This document shows, one piece after another, positions 1 to 6,469 of a stretch of 31,759 nucleotides of DNA. Both the position numbers and the translations under genes were made by a program. The number at the start of each line of letters is the position of its first letter. The first letter of the stretch is position 1. The DNA is from a virus. The notes beneath the pieces are model-generated. The model worked only from the letters and a program-made list of their open reading frames with translations, did no database searches and was not told where the DNA came from. The stretch covers positions 1 through 31,759 of the IMG/VR virus record IMGVR_UViG_3300030109_003008; one strand, 5' to 3'.

Positions 1-98
1 GTTTCAACAGGTACTCTAGGAAGCAGTTTCAACAGCACATACGTGGATGATGAATGGCATCATTATTTTGTGCAAGTGCGTTTGAATCAAACTGACCC
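1..98. repeat. Terminal direct repeat, left copy
   Basis: Bases 1-98 are identical to 31661-31758; the next base differs (T at 99, C at 31759). The reading frame of the LamG-type gene continues without a break from the right copy into the left. This shows that the contig closes into a circle of about 31,660 bp. The length fits an assembler k-mer overlap of a circular or circularly permuted molecule better than a T7-style terminal repeat, which is usually longer, but a short true repeat is not excluded. Confidence 0.9.
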
Positions 99-735
99 TG
101 GCCAGACCAGGATCATGATTGACGGTGTTGACAAGACACCATTTCCAAAGACCTCAACTTTCAACGCACCTGACGCCATGAACACAGTGTTTAATTTCTT
201 TGGCAGGGCAGATGGCACAGGAGATAAAAATTTCAGTGGTGACATAGCACAGATATGGTTAGACATCAGCGACAACAGTGACATGTTGGCATCCAAGGTC
301 ACAGTGATAACAGGCATCACACAGGCCAATCCAGCAGTGGTAACCAGTGCAAACCATGGCAGGAGCAACGGTGACACGGTCAGGATAGATCACGTGGTTG
401 GCATGACGCAGGTCAATGGCAGGGAGTTTACAGTGGCCAACGCAACAACAAACACTTTTCAATTGAGCGGAGAAGATTCATCAGGGCACACTGGTTACAG
501 CAGTGCAGGACAGGTGATAGATACCGCGGCCAACACCAACATTGGCAAATGGTATAACCTATCAACAACAGGACCAGTTGATCTTGGCACAGACGGCACA
601 GCAAGTGGTCTAGGACAGCCTGACATGTATTTTTACGTTGATGGTAGCAGTGTGGCATCAGGTGGTAATCTAGGTGGCACTTTATCAACACAAGGCAACA
701 TTACCATAACATCAACAGGAGGACCAACAGGATAA
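1..735 (+). CDS. LamG-type receptor-binding/tail protein with FCCH-like insert (3' part; 5' part at 31325)
   Basis: This is the C-terminal 244 codons of a protein of about 356 residues that starts at 31325 and crosses the contig junction. Its frame is open from base 1; a GTG at 43 is only an internal codon. The visible DDEWHH segment followed by an IMIDGVDKT strand and an NFFGRADGTG..FSGDIAQIW stretch is typical of LamG/concanavalin-like beta-sandwich domains of phage tail proteins. Between about 292 and 516 lies a module reading GITQANPAVVTSANHG...GMTQVNG..F.V, which resembles the ubiquitin-E1 FCCH-like domain seen in phage tail proteins. The likely role is host-surface binding at the fibre tip. 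It is translationally linked to the next gene by a TAATG overlap. Fold assignment is by pattern only. Confidence 0.75.
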   Translation, partial: VSTGTLGSSFNSTYVDDEWHHYFVQVRLNQTDPGQTRIMIDGVDKTPFPKTSTFNAPDAMNTVFNFFGRADGTGDKNFSGDIAQIWLDISDNSDMLASKVTVITGITQANPAVVTSANHGRSNGDTVRIDHVVGMTQVNGREFTVANATTNTFQLSGEDSSGHTGYSSAGQVIDTAANTNIGKWYNLSTTGPVDLGTDGTASGLGQPDMYFYVDGSSVASGGNLGGTLSTQGNITITSTGGPTG

Positions 736-968
736 TGGGACAATTTATTAGATCAGACAGCGATGTTTTTACACAAGGCCAAGGCAGGGTATGGGTGTCA
801 TGGTCAGACGCTACAAGATATCTACGTGCATTCATGCATGACCAAGAACTGTGCGAGACATTGATCGCCCGTCAAGAAGCGTTGCATTCAAACGAATGGG
901 ACAGGTGGATAATGTTTATACAGGACAAAACACAATACACAGTATCCGTATACGCAAAAGGGGGATAA
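735..968 (+). CDS. Small unknown protein downstream of LamG gene
   Basis: A 77-residue protein beginning MGQFIRSDSDVF. Its ATG overlaps the stop of the LamG gene (TAATG), with GGAGGA at 718-723 as a possible ribosome site. It is rich in aromatic residues (several W and Y) and has no signal peptide or membrane span. I do not recognise the family. Its position after a receptor-binding candidate, mirrored by the 66-residue gene at 2135 after the second LamG gene, suggests a fibre chaperone or accessory protein. The two small proteins do not look alike, so this rests on context only. Confidence 0.7.
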   Translation: MGQFIRSDSDVFTQGQGRVWVSWSDATRYLRAFMHDQELCETLIARQEALHSNEWDRWIMFIQDKTQYTVSVYAKGG

Positions 969-969
969 C

Positions 970-2148
970 ATGCCAATAGGTTTTTCAAAATCAATCTTTG
1001 GCGGCGCCGCAGAAGACAACACCAAAGCATCATCATTCAGGAGCACCAACAACGGTTCAACCAGCAATGGTGCAGGCATAGTTATAAATTTACTCCATAG
1101 TGGTGGTACTGATGCAAGGATAAAGCAAGGCACTAACTCAACTGAAACAGTAAATTTTTCAATAGCATCTTTTTGGTTCAAAGGACAAACTAGTGATCTA
1201 CACAGCAACAAACAGGCAGTTGTTGGCTGGAGATGGAGAGAAGGTGGAGATCAAGTCACTATAACCAACACAGGCATAGTGTGTGAAAGGCTGGTTGATA
1301 CACCCAACACCAGCGGATGGGATGGTGGAGGTAATCCAACGTACACTGGTGATTCAAACACGGTAATTACTCAAGCCATAACACCCACGAACTTTGCTAC
1401 AAATTATTTGGATGATGAGTGGCACCATTGTTTTGCATTATGGGGTGATCATGATGATAGATCAGCACCCTTCAACGAATGGGGCACTCCAAACACCATA
1501 CATCTTGACGGTGTTGCCCAAACATTAAGCACAAATAACAAACACTCAAGTGCAAGTAGGATAACAGGTTTTACTACAGGAACACCACCTGAAGGCAAAA
1601 GTGAAAACATTTATTTGTTAATGGAACCACCAACTGGAGCAGACTCATCAGATTTCAACAACAACAGTGATGCCTACAATGACGTTGGTGTAGGCACAAT
1701 TGAATTTGCCTATATTTGGTATCATTCGTTCTACAATGGTGGTGGTGGATTACCAATACGTATCAATAACAATTATTCAGGTTCATTCACACAACCAACT
1801 CCCATACCACAACCAGGTGGAGACCTAGCAATACAATTTTACAACGACGGTTGGGTGCAACCGCGTCAAGGTGGCCTCATACTATGGCACAAAGAAGACA
1901 GTTCTACGGCGTGGATACAACCAAGGGTGTTCTTACGTAGGAACAGATCAAACAGTGCCACGTCACTATCAGGTAACCTAGGAACAACAGGTGCGATACA
2001 AAACAAAGACGCCGTTCAAGTTGCAAGTTACGAAGCAACAACACCGTCCTTTGAAACAGATATACAAACTACTGGTGTAGCAGTGGTCAATGAAGGTTCA
2101 GGGACAATAACAATGACACCAGGGGCGGGACCAGATGGGTCTACCTAA
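970..2148 (+). CDS. Second LamG-like receptor-binding/tail protein
   Basis: A 392-residue protein starting MPIGFSKSIFGG after a purine-rich AAGGGGGAT ribosome site. Its first residues match the LamG protein that starts at 31325 (MPLGFAKSVF), and both carry a YxDDEWHH signature (residues about 153-160 here), so the two are diverged paralogues. The shared N-terminus probably docks both onto the same part of the tail or fibre. The middle has the Gly/Asn/Thr-rich beta character of LamG sandwiches (NTIHLDGVAQTL, GTIEFAYIWYHSF). The second half (GDLAIQFYNDGW..PRQGGLILWHK) is different from the paralogue and lacks the FCCH-like insert. Receptor binding is inferred from position and fold. Confidence 0.75.
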   Translation: MPIGFSKSIFGGAAEDNTKASSFRSTNNGSTSNGAGIVINLLHSGGTDARIKQGTNSTETVNFSIASFWFKGQTSDLHSNKQAVVGWRWREGGDQVTITNTGIVCERLVDTPNTSGWDGGGNPTYTGDSNTVITQAITPTNFATNYLDDEWHHCFALWGDHDDRSAPFNEWGTPNTIHLDGVAQTLSTNNKHSSASRITGFTTGTPPEGKSENIYLLMEPPTGADSSDFNNNSDAYNDVGVGTIEFAYIWYHSFYNGGGGLPIRINNNYSGSFTQPTPIPQPGGDLAIQFYNDGWVQPRQGGLILWHKEDSSTAWIQPRVFLRRNRSNSATSLSGNLGTTGAIQNKDAVQVASYEATTPSFETDIQTTGVAVVNEGSGTITMTPGAGPDGST

Positions 2149-2335
2149 GCAAGACCTATTCAGAGCGATCAGGGACATCAACTACAAAGACACTGAACGC
2201 ACATTCCACACACTCACGGAACTATATCACAGACACTATCCTGACACAGGATATGACATCTTGCCTTTTGGATTTGACAACTGGGATCAGGTAGAACGTG
2301 TGATAATTGAATTAGCAGAAAGATTGGGAAAGTAG
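2135..2335 (+). CDS. Small unknown protein, overlaps end of second LamG gene
   Basis: A 66-residue protein (MGLPKQDLFRAIRDINYKD...) whose ATG lies 14 bases inside the preceding gene, implying coupled translation. It is predicted mostly helical, with charged heptad-like stretches and the segment GFDNWDQVERVIIELAERLGK near the end. No family is recognised. By position it is the counterpart of the small gene at 735 and may assist folding or assembly of the LamG protein. It is the last clear gene before a region of about 500 bp of structured DNA. Confidence 0.65.
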   Translation: MGLPKQDLFRAIRDINYKDTERTFHTLTELYHRHYPDTGYDILPFGFDNWDQVERVIIELAERLGK

Positions 2336-2339
2336 CGTG

Positions 2340-2444
2340 GTGCCTGTCAAAGGAGAAATTGTAAATGGCATTATACAGTATTTCAAGAAACGAAACACCA
2401 CGCAAGATTGGATGTCAATATGCAACGTGTCAGAAGTATGACGA
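2340..2444 (+). CDS. Candidate micro-protein (34 residues, GTG start)
   Basis: GTG at 2340 opens a 34-residue frame (MPVKGEIVNGIIQYFKKRN... ending NVSEV) five bases after the stop of the 66-residue gene, with GGGAAAG upstream. The composition looks protein-like: an amphipathic start and a conserved-looking DWMSIC segment. A competing overlapping frame starts at ATG 2365 behind AAAGGAG and ends at 2493 (42 residues), running through a hairpin. At most one of the two is likely to be real. No function can be proposed. Confidence 0.3.
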
Positions 2445-2451
2445 CATCCAA
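2408..2451. repeat. Inverted repeat TTGGATGTC / GACATCCAA
   Basis: Perfect 9-bp arms at 2408-2416 and 2443-2451 with a 26-base loop. It is the first of six inverted repeats between 2.4 and 2.93 kb. It overlaps the candidate micro-ORFs, so it may be an RNA structure or an operator. Confidence 0.55.
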
Positions 2452-2454
2452 ATG

Positions 2455-2461
2455 TATTTAT
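2455..2461 (-). promoter_or_regulatory. ATAAATA motif on minus strand
   Basis: On the minus strand this reads CATAAATACA (2462-2453), close to the motif copies before real genes. It points left, towards the end of the LamG block, where no minus-strand gene is apparent. It is either an antisense/ncRNA promoter or a chance match in an AT-rich gap. Confidence 0.3.
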
Positions 2462-2472
2462 GTATGATACAG

Positions 2473-2491
2473 AGACGAGTAAAACTCGTCT
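2473..2491. repeat. Perfect 8-bp hairpin with AAA loop
   Basis: AGACGAGT-AAA-ACTCGTCT. On the plus strand it is followed by A residues rather than T residues, and on the minus strand it is not followed by a T run, so it is not a standard intrinsic terminator. A T-rich stretch (GTTTTTC) follows about 20 bases further on. Confidence 0.65.
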
Positions 2492-2530
2492 AAAAACTCA
2501 CTAACGTTCGTTTTTCTTTGCTCCGCCACA

Positions 2531-2566
2531 AGAAGACTTTTAGTAAGATACTAAAAAAAATCTTCT
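2531..2566. repeat. Long interrupted hairpin
   Basis: Outer arms AGAAGA (2531-2536) and TCTTCT (2561-2566) enclose TTTTAGTA (2538-2545) and TACTAAAA (2549-2556) around an AGA loop. The two helices are separated by a bulged C opposite AAAA. It would form a stable extended stem as RNA. Confidence 0.6.
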
Positions 2567-2647
2567 GCGAAGGCACACTACATCCAATATTACGGTAAAG
2601 GGTTTGCATATCTTACCAACCTTGTAAAAGGAATCCAACTTCCAACA

Positions 2648-2740
2648 TTGCAAACTACAGGTGTGCTGTGTGTCGTTGTTTGCAAAGCCTGACTACCAAA
2701 CTGCTTAAAAACCGTAGTCAGCATAACTGCCCATTTTTTT
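2648..2740 (+). ncRNA. Candidate RNA element: two consecutive hairpins and T tract
   Basis: Stem 1 is TTGCAAAC/GTTTGCAA (2648-2655 with 2678-2685). Three bases later stem 2 is CTGACTAC/GTAGTCAG (2689-2696 with 2714-2721). A run of seven T residues follows at 2734-2740. The T run lies 12 bases after the stem, too far for a textbook intrinsic terminator, but the compact arrangement suggests the 3' part of a transcribed RNA. Confidence 0.4.
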
Positions 2741-2821
2741 ATACTGTCCTAGCCTAACAGTGTTGACTGCAACTTGTCTACGCAATCAGAGGGTGCGATA
2801 AACTCTTATAAAATTTTGTTG

Positions 2822-2852
2822 TTGCTATTTTGCCTGGAGTGTGCCGTATAAT
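2822..2852 (+). promoter_or_regulatory. Candidate host sigma70 promoter
   Basis: A perfect -10 hexamer TATAAT at 2847-2852 is preceded by TTGCTA at 2822-2827 (4/6 match, 19-base spacer). It lies about 90 bases before the first gene of the small-gene cluster at 2943. This is a reasonable place for transcription by the unmodified host polymerase to begin. The long spacer lowers confidence. Confidence 0.4.
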
Positions 2853-2872
2853 GCCTGTGTGTTTTTACAATC

Positions 2873-2925
2873 ATATTTATGCTGACTCAGTTTCTGTGCC
2901 TAGTTTTCTGGTTCAGCATAAATAT
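2873..2925. promoter_or_regulatory. 13-bp perfect dyad carrying two outward-facing ATAAATA motifs
   Basis: ATATTTATGCTGA at 2873-2885 and its exact complement TCAGCATAAATAT at 2913-2925 flank a 27-base spacer. Each arm contains the CAGCATAAATA form of the phage motif, so the two copies point away from each other. The right arm sits 18 bases before the ATG at 2943, with AGAAGGAGA between them. It could be paired divergent promoters, an operator, or an mRNA hairpin just above the ribosome site. Confidence 0.6.
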
Positions 2926-2942
2926 ATTAGAAGGAGACAAAC

Positions 2943-3218
2943 ATGGCAAAACACAATAACATAACAACACGTAAAGAACTATTGATATTGTTGCGTCTAA
3001 GGCAAATACAAAAGGATGCCATAGCGTTGCATAATTTACAACTGCGTAAAGGCAATAGAGAAGAACAAGCATTATACAATATCATGGTAATGACTTTGGA
3101 AAACACAATACAAATTTTGAAAGGCTGTTGCAAAGACGCCTGTCATATAACAGTACCTAAAGAAGAATGGGAACAACTGCCAGAAGGCGATATGATAAAT
3201 TGGAGGGATATGCAATGA
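2943..3218 (+). CDS. Unknown small protein, first gene of cluster
   Basis: A 91-residue protein beginning MAKHNNITTRKELL, with strong ribosome site AGAAGGAGA and the ATAAATA dyad directly upstream. Residues 10-60 look like two long charged helices (RKELLILLRLRQIQKDAIALHNLQLRK is basic and amphipathic). A short Cys pair follows (KGCCKDACH, about residues 60-68), then an acidic C-terminus. The two or three Cys plus His could bind a metal but do not match a known zinc ribbon. It overlaps the next gene by ATGA. No family is recognised; its place beside sigma70-like boxes suggests early expression. Confidence 0.7.
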   Translation: MAKHNNITTRKELLILLRLRQIQKDAIALHNLQLRKGNREEQALYNIMVMTLENTIQILKGCCKDACHITVPKEEWEQLPEGDMINWRDMQ

Positions 3219-3376
3219 CACCAGAAGAAAGAAAACATCAACTTGCAGAACAAACAAGGGCATTGTTAGAAGCAGTGTCAATCACTGAGATCACAAGGAA
3301 GAAAGAACAAAAAATGATAGAAAAAAAAGCAAAAGAAATATTCAGACAAAACTATGGAAGGAAAAACAATGAGTAA
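3215..3376 (+). CDS. Unknown small charged protein
   Basis: A 53-residue protein (MTPEERKHQLAEQ...). I chose ATG 3215 because it overlaps the previous stop as ATGA and follows GGAGGGA at 3202-3208; a longer frame from 3167 lacks such a site. The sequence is almost entirely helical and highly charged, with a lysine-rich C-terminal half (KKEQKMIEKKAKEIFRQN) that could form a coiled coil or bind nucleic acid. Function unknown. Confidence 0.6.
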   Translation: MTPEERKHQLAEQTRALLEAVSITEITRKKEQKMIEKKAKEIFRQNYGRKNNE

Positions 3377-3920
3377 GTTTCACACACCAGCGTCAGGTGG
3401 ATACACTGACAAGAACGGCAAGTTTAAGAAAGCAGTAATGGTAGTAGGCACAACTGATGAAAGGATATCAGCATACGTGTGGTTAGCAAATCTGCAATCA
3501 ATTGTGGATGAACTGTTATCCAAGCAACAACTGCCAGGATGGAACACACACGATGTAGAAATAATAGGAGGTATGGCGGCCAACATAGCACCAATACACA
3601 GGGGCGGCCGTAATAAAGACATAACCTCAAACCAATTAATGAAATTTATTAGGGCGTTCAAGAAGATAAAGAATGCTTTGGAGTCACACTACAATGAAAA
3701 ATTGAGCGTGAATCCGTATTTCAAACCAGACAACTATGAAGACGAAGAACCGCAGTTGTCAAGCCAGGTAGTCAAGAGATCCATGGACGAACAACGTGCC
3801 ACGTCCGCAGATCAAGATTGGCTAAAACAAAATCCTGATTTGATCACTGACAAGTTACCAGTGTTCAAAAATGTTTGGTTTGATTACTACAAAAAGCAAA
3901 AACAAAAGACCAAGCACTAA
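3369..3920 (+). CDS. Unknown 183-residue protein
   Basis: Starts MSKFHTPASGGYTDKNGKFKKAV at ATG 3369, behind GGAAGGAAA and overlapping the previous gene by 8 bases; an in-frame ATG at 3354 has a poorer site. A beta-rich N-terminus (AVMVVGTTDERISAYVWLANLQSIVDELL) precedes a helical, basic middle (MKFIRAFKKIKNALESHYN) and a charged C-terminus ending KKQKQKTKH. I see no helix-turn-helix, nuclease or sigma-factor pattern. It is the largest unknown protein of the 2.9-4.3 kb cluster, so it is a candidate for the missing replication or transcription control function, without direct evidence. Confidence 0.7.
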   Translation: MSKFHTPASGGYTDKNGKFKKAVMVVGTTDERISAYVWLANLQSIVDELLSKQQLPGWNTHDVEIIGGMAANIAPIHRGGRNKDITSNQLMKFIRAFKKIKNALESHYNEKLSVNPYFKPDNYEDEEPQLSSQVVKRSMDEQRATSADQDWLKQNPDLITDKLPVFKNVWFDYYKKQKQKTKH

Positions 3921-3926
3921 TAAATA
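3920..3926 (+). promoter_or_regulatory. Late-promoter-like ATAAATA
   Basis: AATAAATATTG overlaps the stop codon of the 183-residue gene. It is the first intergenic motif before the packaging genes (next ATG at 4075, about 150 bases on). A transcript from here would carry the hairpin at 3987-4035 in its leader. Confidence 0.45.
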
Positions 3927-3986
3927 TTGTTTGCAATAGGTATCTAATTACGTGCTCAAACTAGTTAAAACCTACTGCTTATAAGT

Positions 3987-4035
3987 GTGCGTCATGCTGT
4001 TCCAAAACCCTTGCAGGTTCCCAAGCATGGCGCAC
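3987..4035 (+). repeat. Inverted repeat in leader of terminase operon
   Basis: GTGCGTCATGCT (3987-3998) pairs with AGCATGGCGCAC (4024-4035) at 11 of 12 positions around a 25-base loop. It is followed by A-rich sequence, not T, so it is not an intrinsic terminator. It may be an mRNA processing or stability element ahead of the gene at 4075. Confidence 0.5.
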
Positions 4036-4074
4036 TAAAAAAGAAACTAAAACAACATAACACAAAGGAAAAAA

Positions 4075-4254
4075 ATGAGACAAACATTGACAGACCAAGA
4101 ACTTACAGTAATCGTTAGAATAATAGACACTGCAGGACAGAGAGGTGTATTCAGAGGACCCGACCTTACAACTGTAGGACAGATACATGACAAGATTGTA
4201 TCTATGTTACCAAAACCAAAACCAGAGGCAGACAAAAATGACGACAAAAAATAG
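4075..4254 (+). CDS. Small unknown protein before terminase small subunit
   Basis: A 59-residue protein (MRQTLTDQELTVIVRIIDTA...) with ribosome site AAAGGA. A helical first half (DQELTVIVRIIDTAGQRGVF) is followed by TTVGQIHDKIVSML and a charged tail ending ADKNDDKK. Short proteins of this LxxxELxxIVxxI...TVGxIxxKI style are common as hypothetical proteins in T7-like marine phages as far as I recall, but I cannot name a function. It overlaps the terminase small-subunit start by 17 bases. Confidence 0.7.
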   Translation: MRQTLTDQELTVIVRIIDTAGQRGVFRGPDLTTVGQIHDKIVSMLPKPKPEADKNDDKK

Positions 4255-4555
4255 AGTTGAACAGGAATGGTTGAAAATACTCAAAGGCTTTGCTGATGAG
4301 TATTGGGAAAAAGAAATGATGGAGGCCAAAAATCTTTTTGACACCCCATACCCAAGTCCAGACGACAAGGACTTCATAAAGAAGACTACATTTCTTGACA
4401 ACAGCAAAAGGTCAAAATTGCAAATGTTGAAGTATCTAGCACAGGCATCTTCAGGTGCGGTGCATCCAACAGGTGCAAACAGCAGAGAAGAAAAAGATCA
4501 AGCGGCTAAACTCTTGGACATGGCACAAAAGAGAATACAAGCAAAAAATGGATAA
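4238..4555 (+). CDS. Terminase small subunit candidate
   Basis: A 105-residue protein beginning MTTKNRVEQEWLKILKGF, directly before the large terminase with a TAATG junction. I chose ATG 4238, behind AGAGG, rather than the longer frame from 4187, whose first 17 codons lie inside the 59-residue gene. It is acidic and helical, with the segment KRSKLQMLKYLAQASSGAVHPTG and a basic C-terminus. T7 gp18-type small subunits are about this size and sit here; they recognise DNA and regulate cutting and packaging. Assignment is mainly positional. Confidence 0.6.
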   Translation: MTTKNRVEQEWLKILKGFADEYWEKEMMEAKNLFDTPYPSPDDKDFIKKTTFLDNSKRSKLQMLKYLAQASSGAVHPTGANSREEKDQAAKLLDMAQKRIQAKNG

Positions 4556-6024
4556 TGTTAAAGACATCTTTCAAAGTATTCTTAGATACATTGAACATTG
4601 TATCAAACCAAGAAACACCTGAACTGCATTGTGAGATTGCTGATTGGTTGGAAAAAACAGATCATGAACCCAGAAGGATGTGTCAAGTGTTTAGGCACGG
4701 TGGCAAAAGTTACATATTGGGTGCATACATCTGTTGGAAACTGCTTACGGATCCAAACTGGACCTGTCTGCTGATATCCGCCAAACGTAATCTTGCACTG
4801 CGTAACAGTTTATTCATACGTAATCTTATAGAATCACACCCCATGTTACAACACATGAAGAGTGATCTGTATCAATGGAAAGCAGAAACATTTACTGTTG
4901 AAAGACCAATCATGCAATTAAATCCTTCTGTTACTGTAAGTAGTTTAGGTGCGTCATTTACGGGATTTCATGCCTCGATGGTAATTGCAGACGACATCGA
5001 GACGAGTGATAACTGTCTAACTATGGACCAGCGTGAAAAGATCAAAGAACGTGTTGCTGAATTTGGAAAATTATCAAAACAGATATTGATGTTTGGCACA
5101 CCGCACCATGAGATGTCAATATATCTGCATCTACAAGACATAGGATATGTGGAAAAAAAGATACCAGTGGTAAGAACAAAGATGGTTAAACAGGAAGACT
5201 CTACAGAAATGGAAGAAGAATACCTTGCTTGGCCAGACCACCCAGAAGAAATGTTTAGTTACAATTGGTTAGAACAACAGAGACGTGAAACAACAGAAGG
5301 TGATTTTAATTCGCAATACATGTTGATACCACAAACAGTCTATCAACCATTAATTGACCTTGAAAAAATTAACACCTATGAAGATGAATTTGAATGGCAA
5401 CAAATTGCACAACCATTTGGTAATTACATCAACGCATGTAGGTTAGGCAAACGTAACATCACAAGATTGGTTGGTGCATGGGACGTTGCGACAGGATTAC
5501 AAAACAGAGACAACAGTGTGTTGTCAATATGTGCAAGGGATGATGATGGTAATACCTTTGTCCATGATGTTAAAGTTTTATCTGCTGTTGATGAAGAAAC
5601 AAAAGATTTTAGAAATCAGTGTCGTGAAGTTATTTTAGCGTGTGCATATCACAAGTTGAACAACATAATTGTTGAAGAAAACTTCAGTCAGACGCTGGCG
5701 AGTGAATTAAGACGTGTGGCCAAAGAAATGAAAGTGTTTGTAAACATCATACCAAGATTCAGAACAACCAATAAAAAAGTTTTCATAGCACAGACCATTG
5801 AACCAATTATTAAAGTTGGTAGGTTATATGTGCATAAAAAGGTTGATGAACAATCACCGTTTATGGATGAATTGATGGCGTTTCCAAGGAACAAGATGGA
5901 TGACTGTATTGATGCCACGTGTGAAGCAATTAACTACTTGCCTAATATAGCCGTAGATGTATCTAAAGTTGGTAGGATTTCTAACCCTCTCAACAACGCT
6001 GGTTCGTCGTTTAAGATTAATTAA
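4555..6024 (+). CDS. terL: Terminase large subunit (T7 gp19-like)
   Basis: A 489-residue packaging ATPase and nuclease that moves DNA into the prohead through the portal and cuts it. Visible motifs: a Walker A region VFRHGGKSYI at about residues 45-54, a Walker B MVIADDIE at about 142-149, and a coupling motif QILMFGTPHH at about 177-186. The C-terminal nuclease carries GAWDVATGLQNRDNS (D310), an acidic IIVEEN (about 371-376) and KMDDCIDA (D449/D450). The P-loop is a little unusual because His-Gly-Gly replaces the usual R-G-x-G-K order. Length fits the podovirus family (T7 gp19 is nearly 590). The C-terminal end marks the boundary of this cluster. Confidence 0.92.
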   Translation: MLKTSFKVFLDTLNIVSNQETPELHCEIADWLEKTDHEPRRMCQVFRHGGKSYILGAYICWKLLTDPNWTCLLISAKRNLALRNSLFIRNLIESHPMLQHMKSDLYQWKAETFTVERPIMQLNPSVTVSSLGASFTGFHASMVIADDIETSDNCLTMDQREKIKERVAEFGKLSKQILMFGTPHHEMSIYLHLQDIGYVEKKIPVVRTKMVKQEDSTEMEEEYLAWPDHPEEMFSYNWLEQQRRETTEGDFNSQYMLIPQTVYQPLIDLEKINTYEDEFEWQQIAQPFGNYINACRLGKRNITRLVGAWDVATGLQNRDNSVLSICARDDDGNTFVHDVKVLSAVDEETKDFRNQCREVILACAYHKLNNIIVEENFSQTLASELRRVAKEMKVFVNIIPRFRTTNKKVFIAQTIEPIIKVGRLYVHKKVDEQSPFMDELMAFPRNKMDDCIDATCEAINYLPNIAVDVSKVGRISNPLNNAGSSFKIN

Positions 6025-6050
6025 ACATTCAAACCAGGTAAATAATTGGA

Positions 6051-6082
6051 CTGACAAGAGTATTTATATTTGATTATATAAT
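6051..6082 (+). promoter_or_regulatory. Candidate sigma70-like promoter before structural operon
   Basis: CTGACA (6051-6056) precedes TATATAAT (6075-6082) with an 18-base spacer to TATATA, in the only gap between terL and the next gene. The same gap holds a minus-strand ATAAATA copy. AAAGGA and the ATG at 6110 follow. Confidence 0.35.
6061..6068 (-). promoter_or_regulatory. TATAAATA on the minus strand
   Basis: The minus strand reads ATATAAATACTC, a full match to the T4 late-promoter octamer. It points into the 3' end of terL, so use would make antisense RNA. It may simply be part of the AT-rich promoter region for the rightward genes. Confidence 0.3.
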
Positions 6083-6109
6083 ATACACACGCACGAAAAG
6101 GATTGACAA

Positions 6110-6469
6110 ATGAAGATTTATTCAAAATTAGTTTGGGACAAAGATTTTAACATCATAGAAGAATTATCATCAGAATACACAGGCCCAGTTGCGAAGATGA
6201 TGTGCATATCGCCACCACCTCCGCCACCACCACCACCACCGCCACCACCACCACCAAGTCCAGCACCCGCACCTGCACCAACAGGCAGTAGCAGAAGAGG
6301 AACTGGTAGAAGAGCAACAGCGGCTGGTAGAGGTAGAGGTGTATTGATCAGATCAAGATCACCACTAGGTGTAACTGATCCAAATGAATTAGGTGCAAGA
6401 AAAAATTTACTACAACCAACTCTTAAAGCGGCACAGAACGTTATGAGATTATTAGGAGGCGGCTACTAA
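6110..6469 (+). CDS. Small protein with 15-proline tract, portal-proximal
   Basis: A 119-residue protein with three parts. An N-terminal beta-like segment (MKIYSKLVWDKDFNIIEELSSEYTGPVAKM) resembles short head-region proteins of marine podoviruses. Next comes an uninterrupted run of 15 prolines (residues 35-49, bases 6212-6256), continued by SPAPAPAPT. The last part is arginine/glycine-rich (RRGTGRRATAAGRGRG) and ends in LLGGGY. Its ATG follows AAAGGA, and it overlaps the next gene by TAATG. The position between TerL and portal suggests a minor virion or connector-associated protein. The proline run would stall ribosomes unless EF-P assists. Confidence 0.7.
   Translation: MKIYSKLVWDKDFNIIEELSSEYTGPVAKMMCISPPPPPPPPPPPPPPPSPAPAPAPTGSSRRGTGRRATAAGRGRGVLIRSRSPLGVTDPNELGARKNLLQPTLKAAQNVMRLLGGGY

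Larger units (their letters stand above)
2445..2942 (+). other. Structured non-coding region (candidate ncRNA / control region)
   Basis: About 500 bp without a convincing gene. It holds a hairpin with AAA loop (AGACGAGT 2473-2480 / ACTCGTCT 2484-2491), a long stem (2531-2566), two back-to-back perfect 8-bp stems (TTGCAAAC 2648-2655 / GTTTGCAA 2678-2685, then CTGACTAC 2689-2696 / GTAGTCAG 2714-2721), a T7 tract at 2734-2740, and a 13-bp dyad (2873-2925). Sigma70-like boxes and ATAAATA motifs on both strands are also present. No tRNA cloverleaf was recognised. A structured RNA, a transcription control hub or part of an origin are all possible. Confidence 0.55.

Noticed and set aside
1-98. T7-style packaged terminal repeat
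   Set aside because: It falls inside a continuous gene, is shorter than typical podovirus terminal repeats, and ends with a mismatch. An assembly overlap of a circular or permuted molecule is more likely.
2473-2491. Intrinsic terminator after the LamG block
   Set aside because: The hairpin is perfect but is followed by A residues on the plus strand and is not followed by a T run on the minus strand.
2400-2942. A tRNA gene or diversity-generating retroelement RNA in the structured gap
   Set aside because: No cloverleaf with a T-arm consensus was found, and there is no reverse transcriptase gene or adenine-biased template/variable repeat pair in the window.
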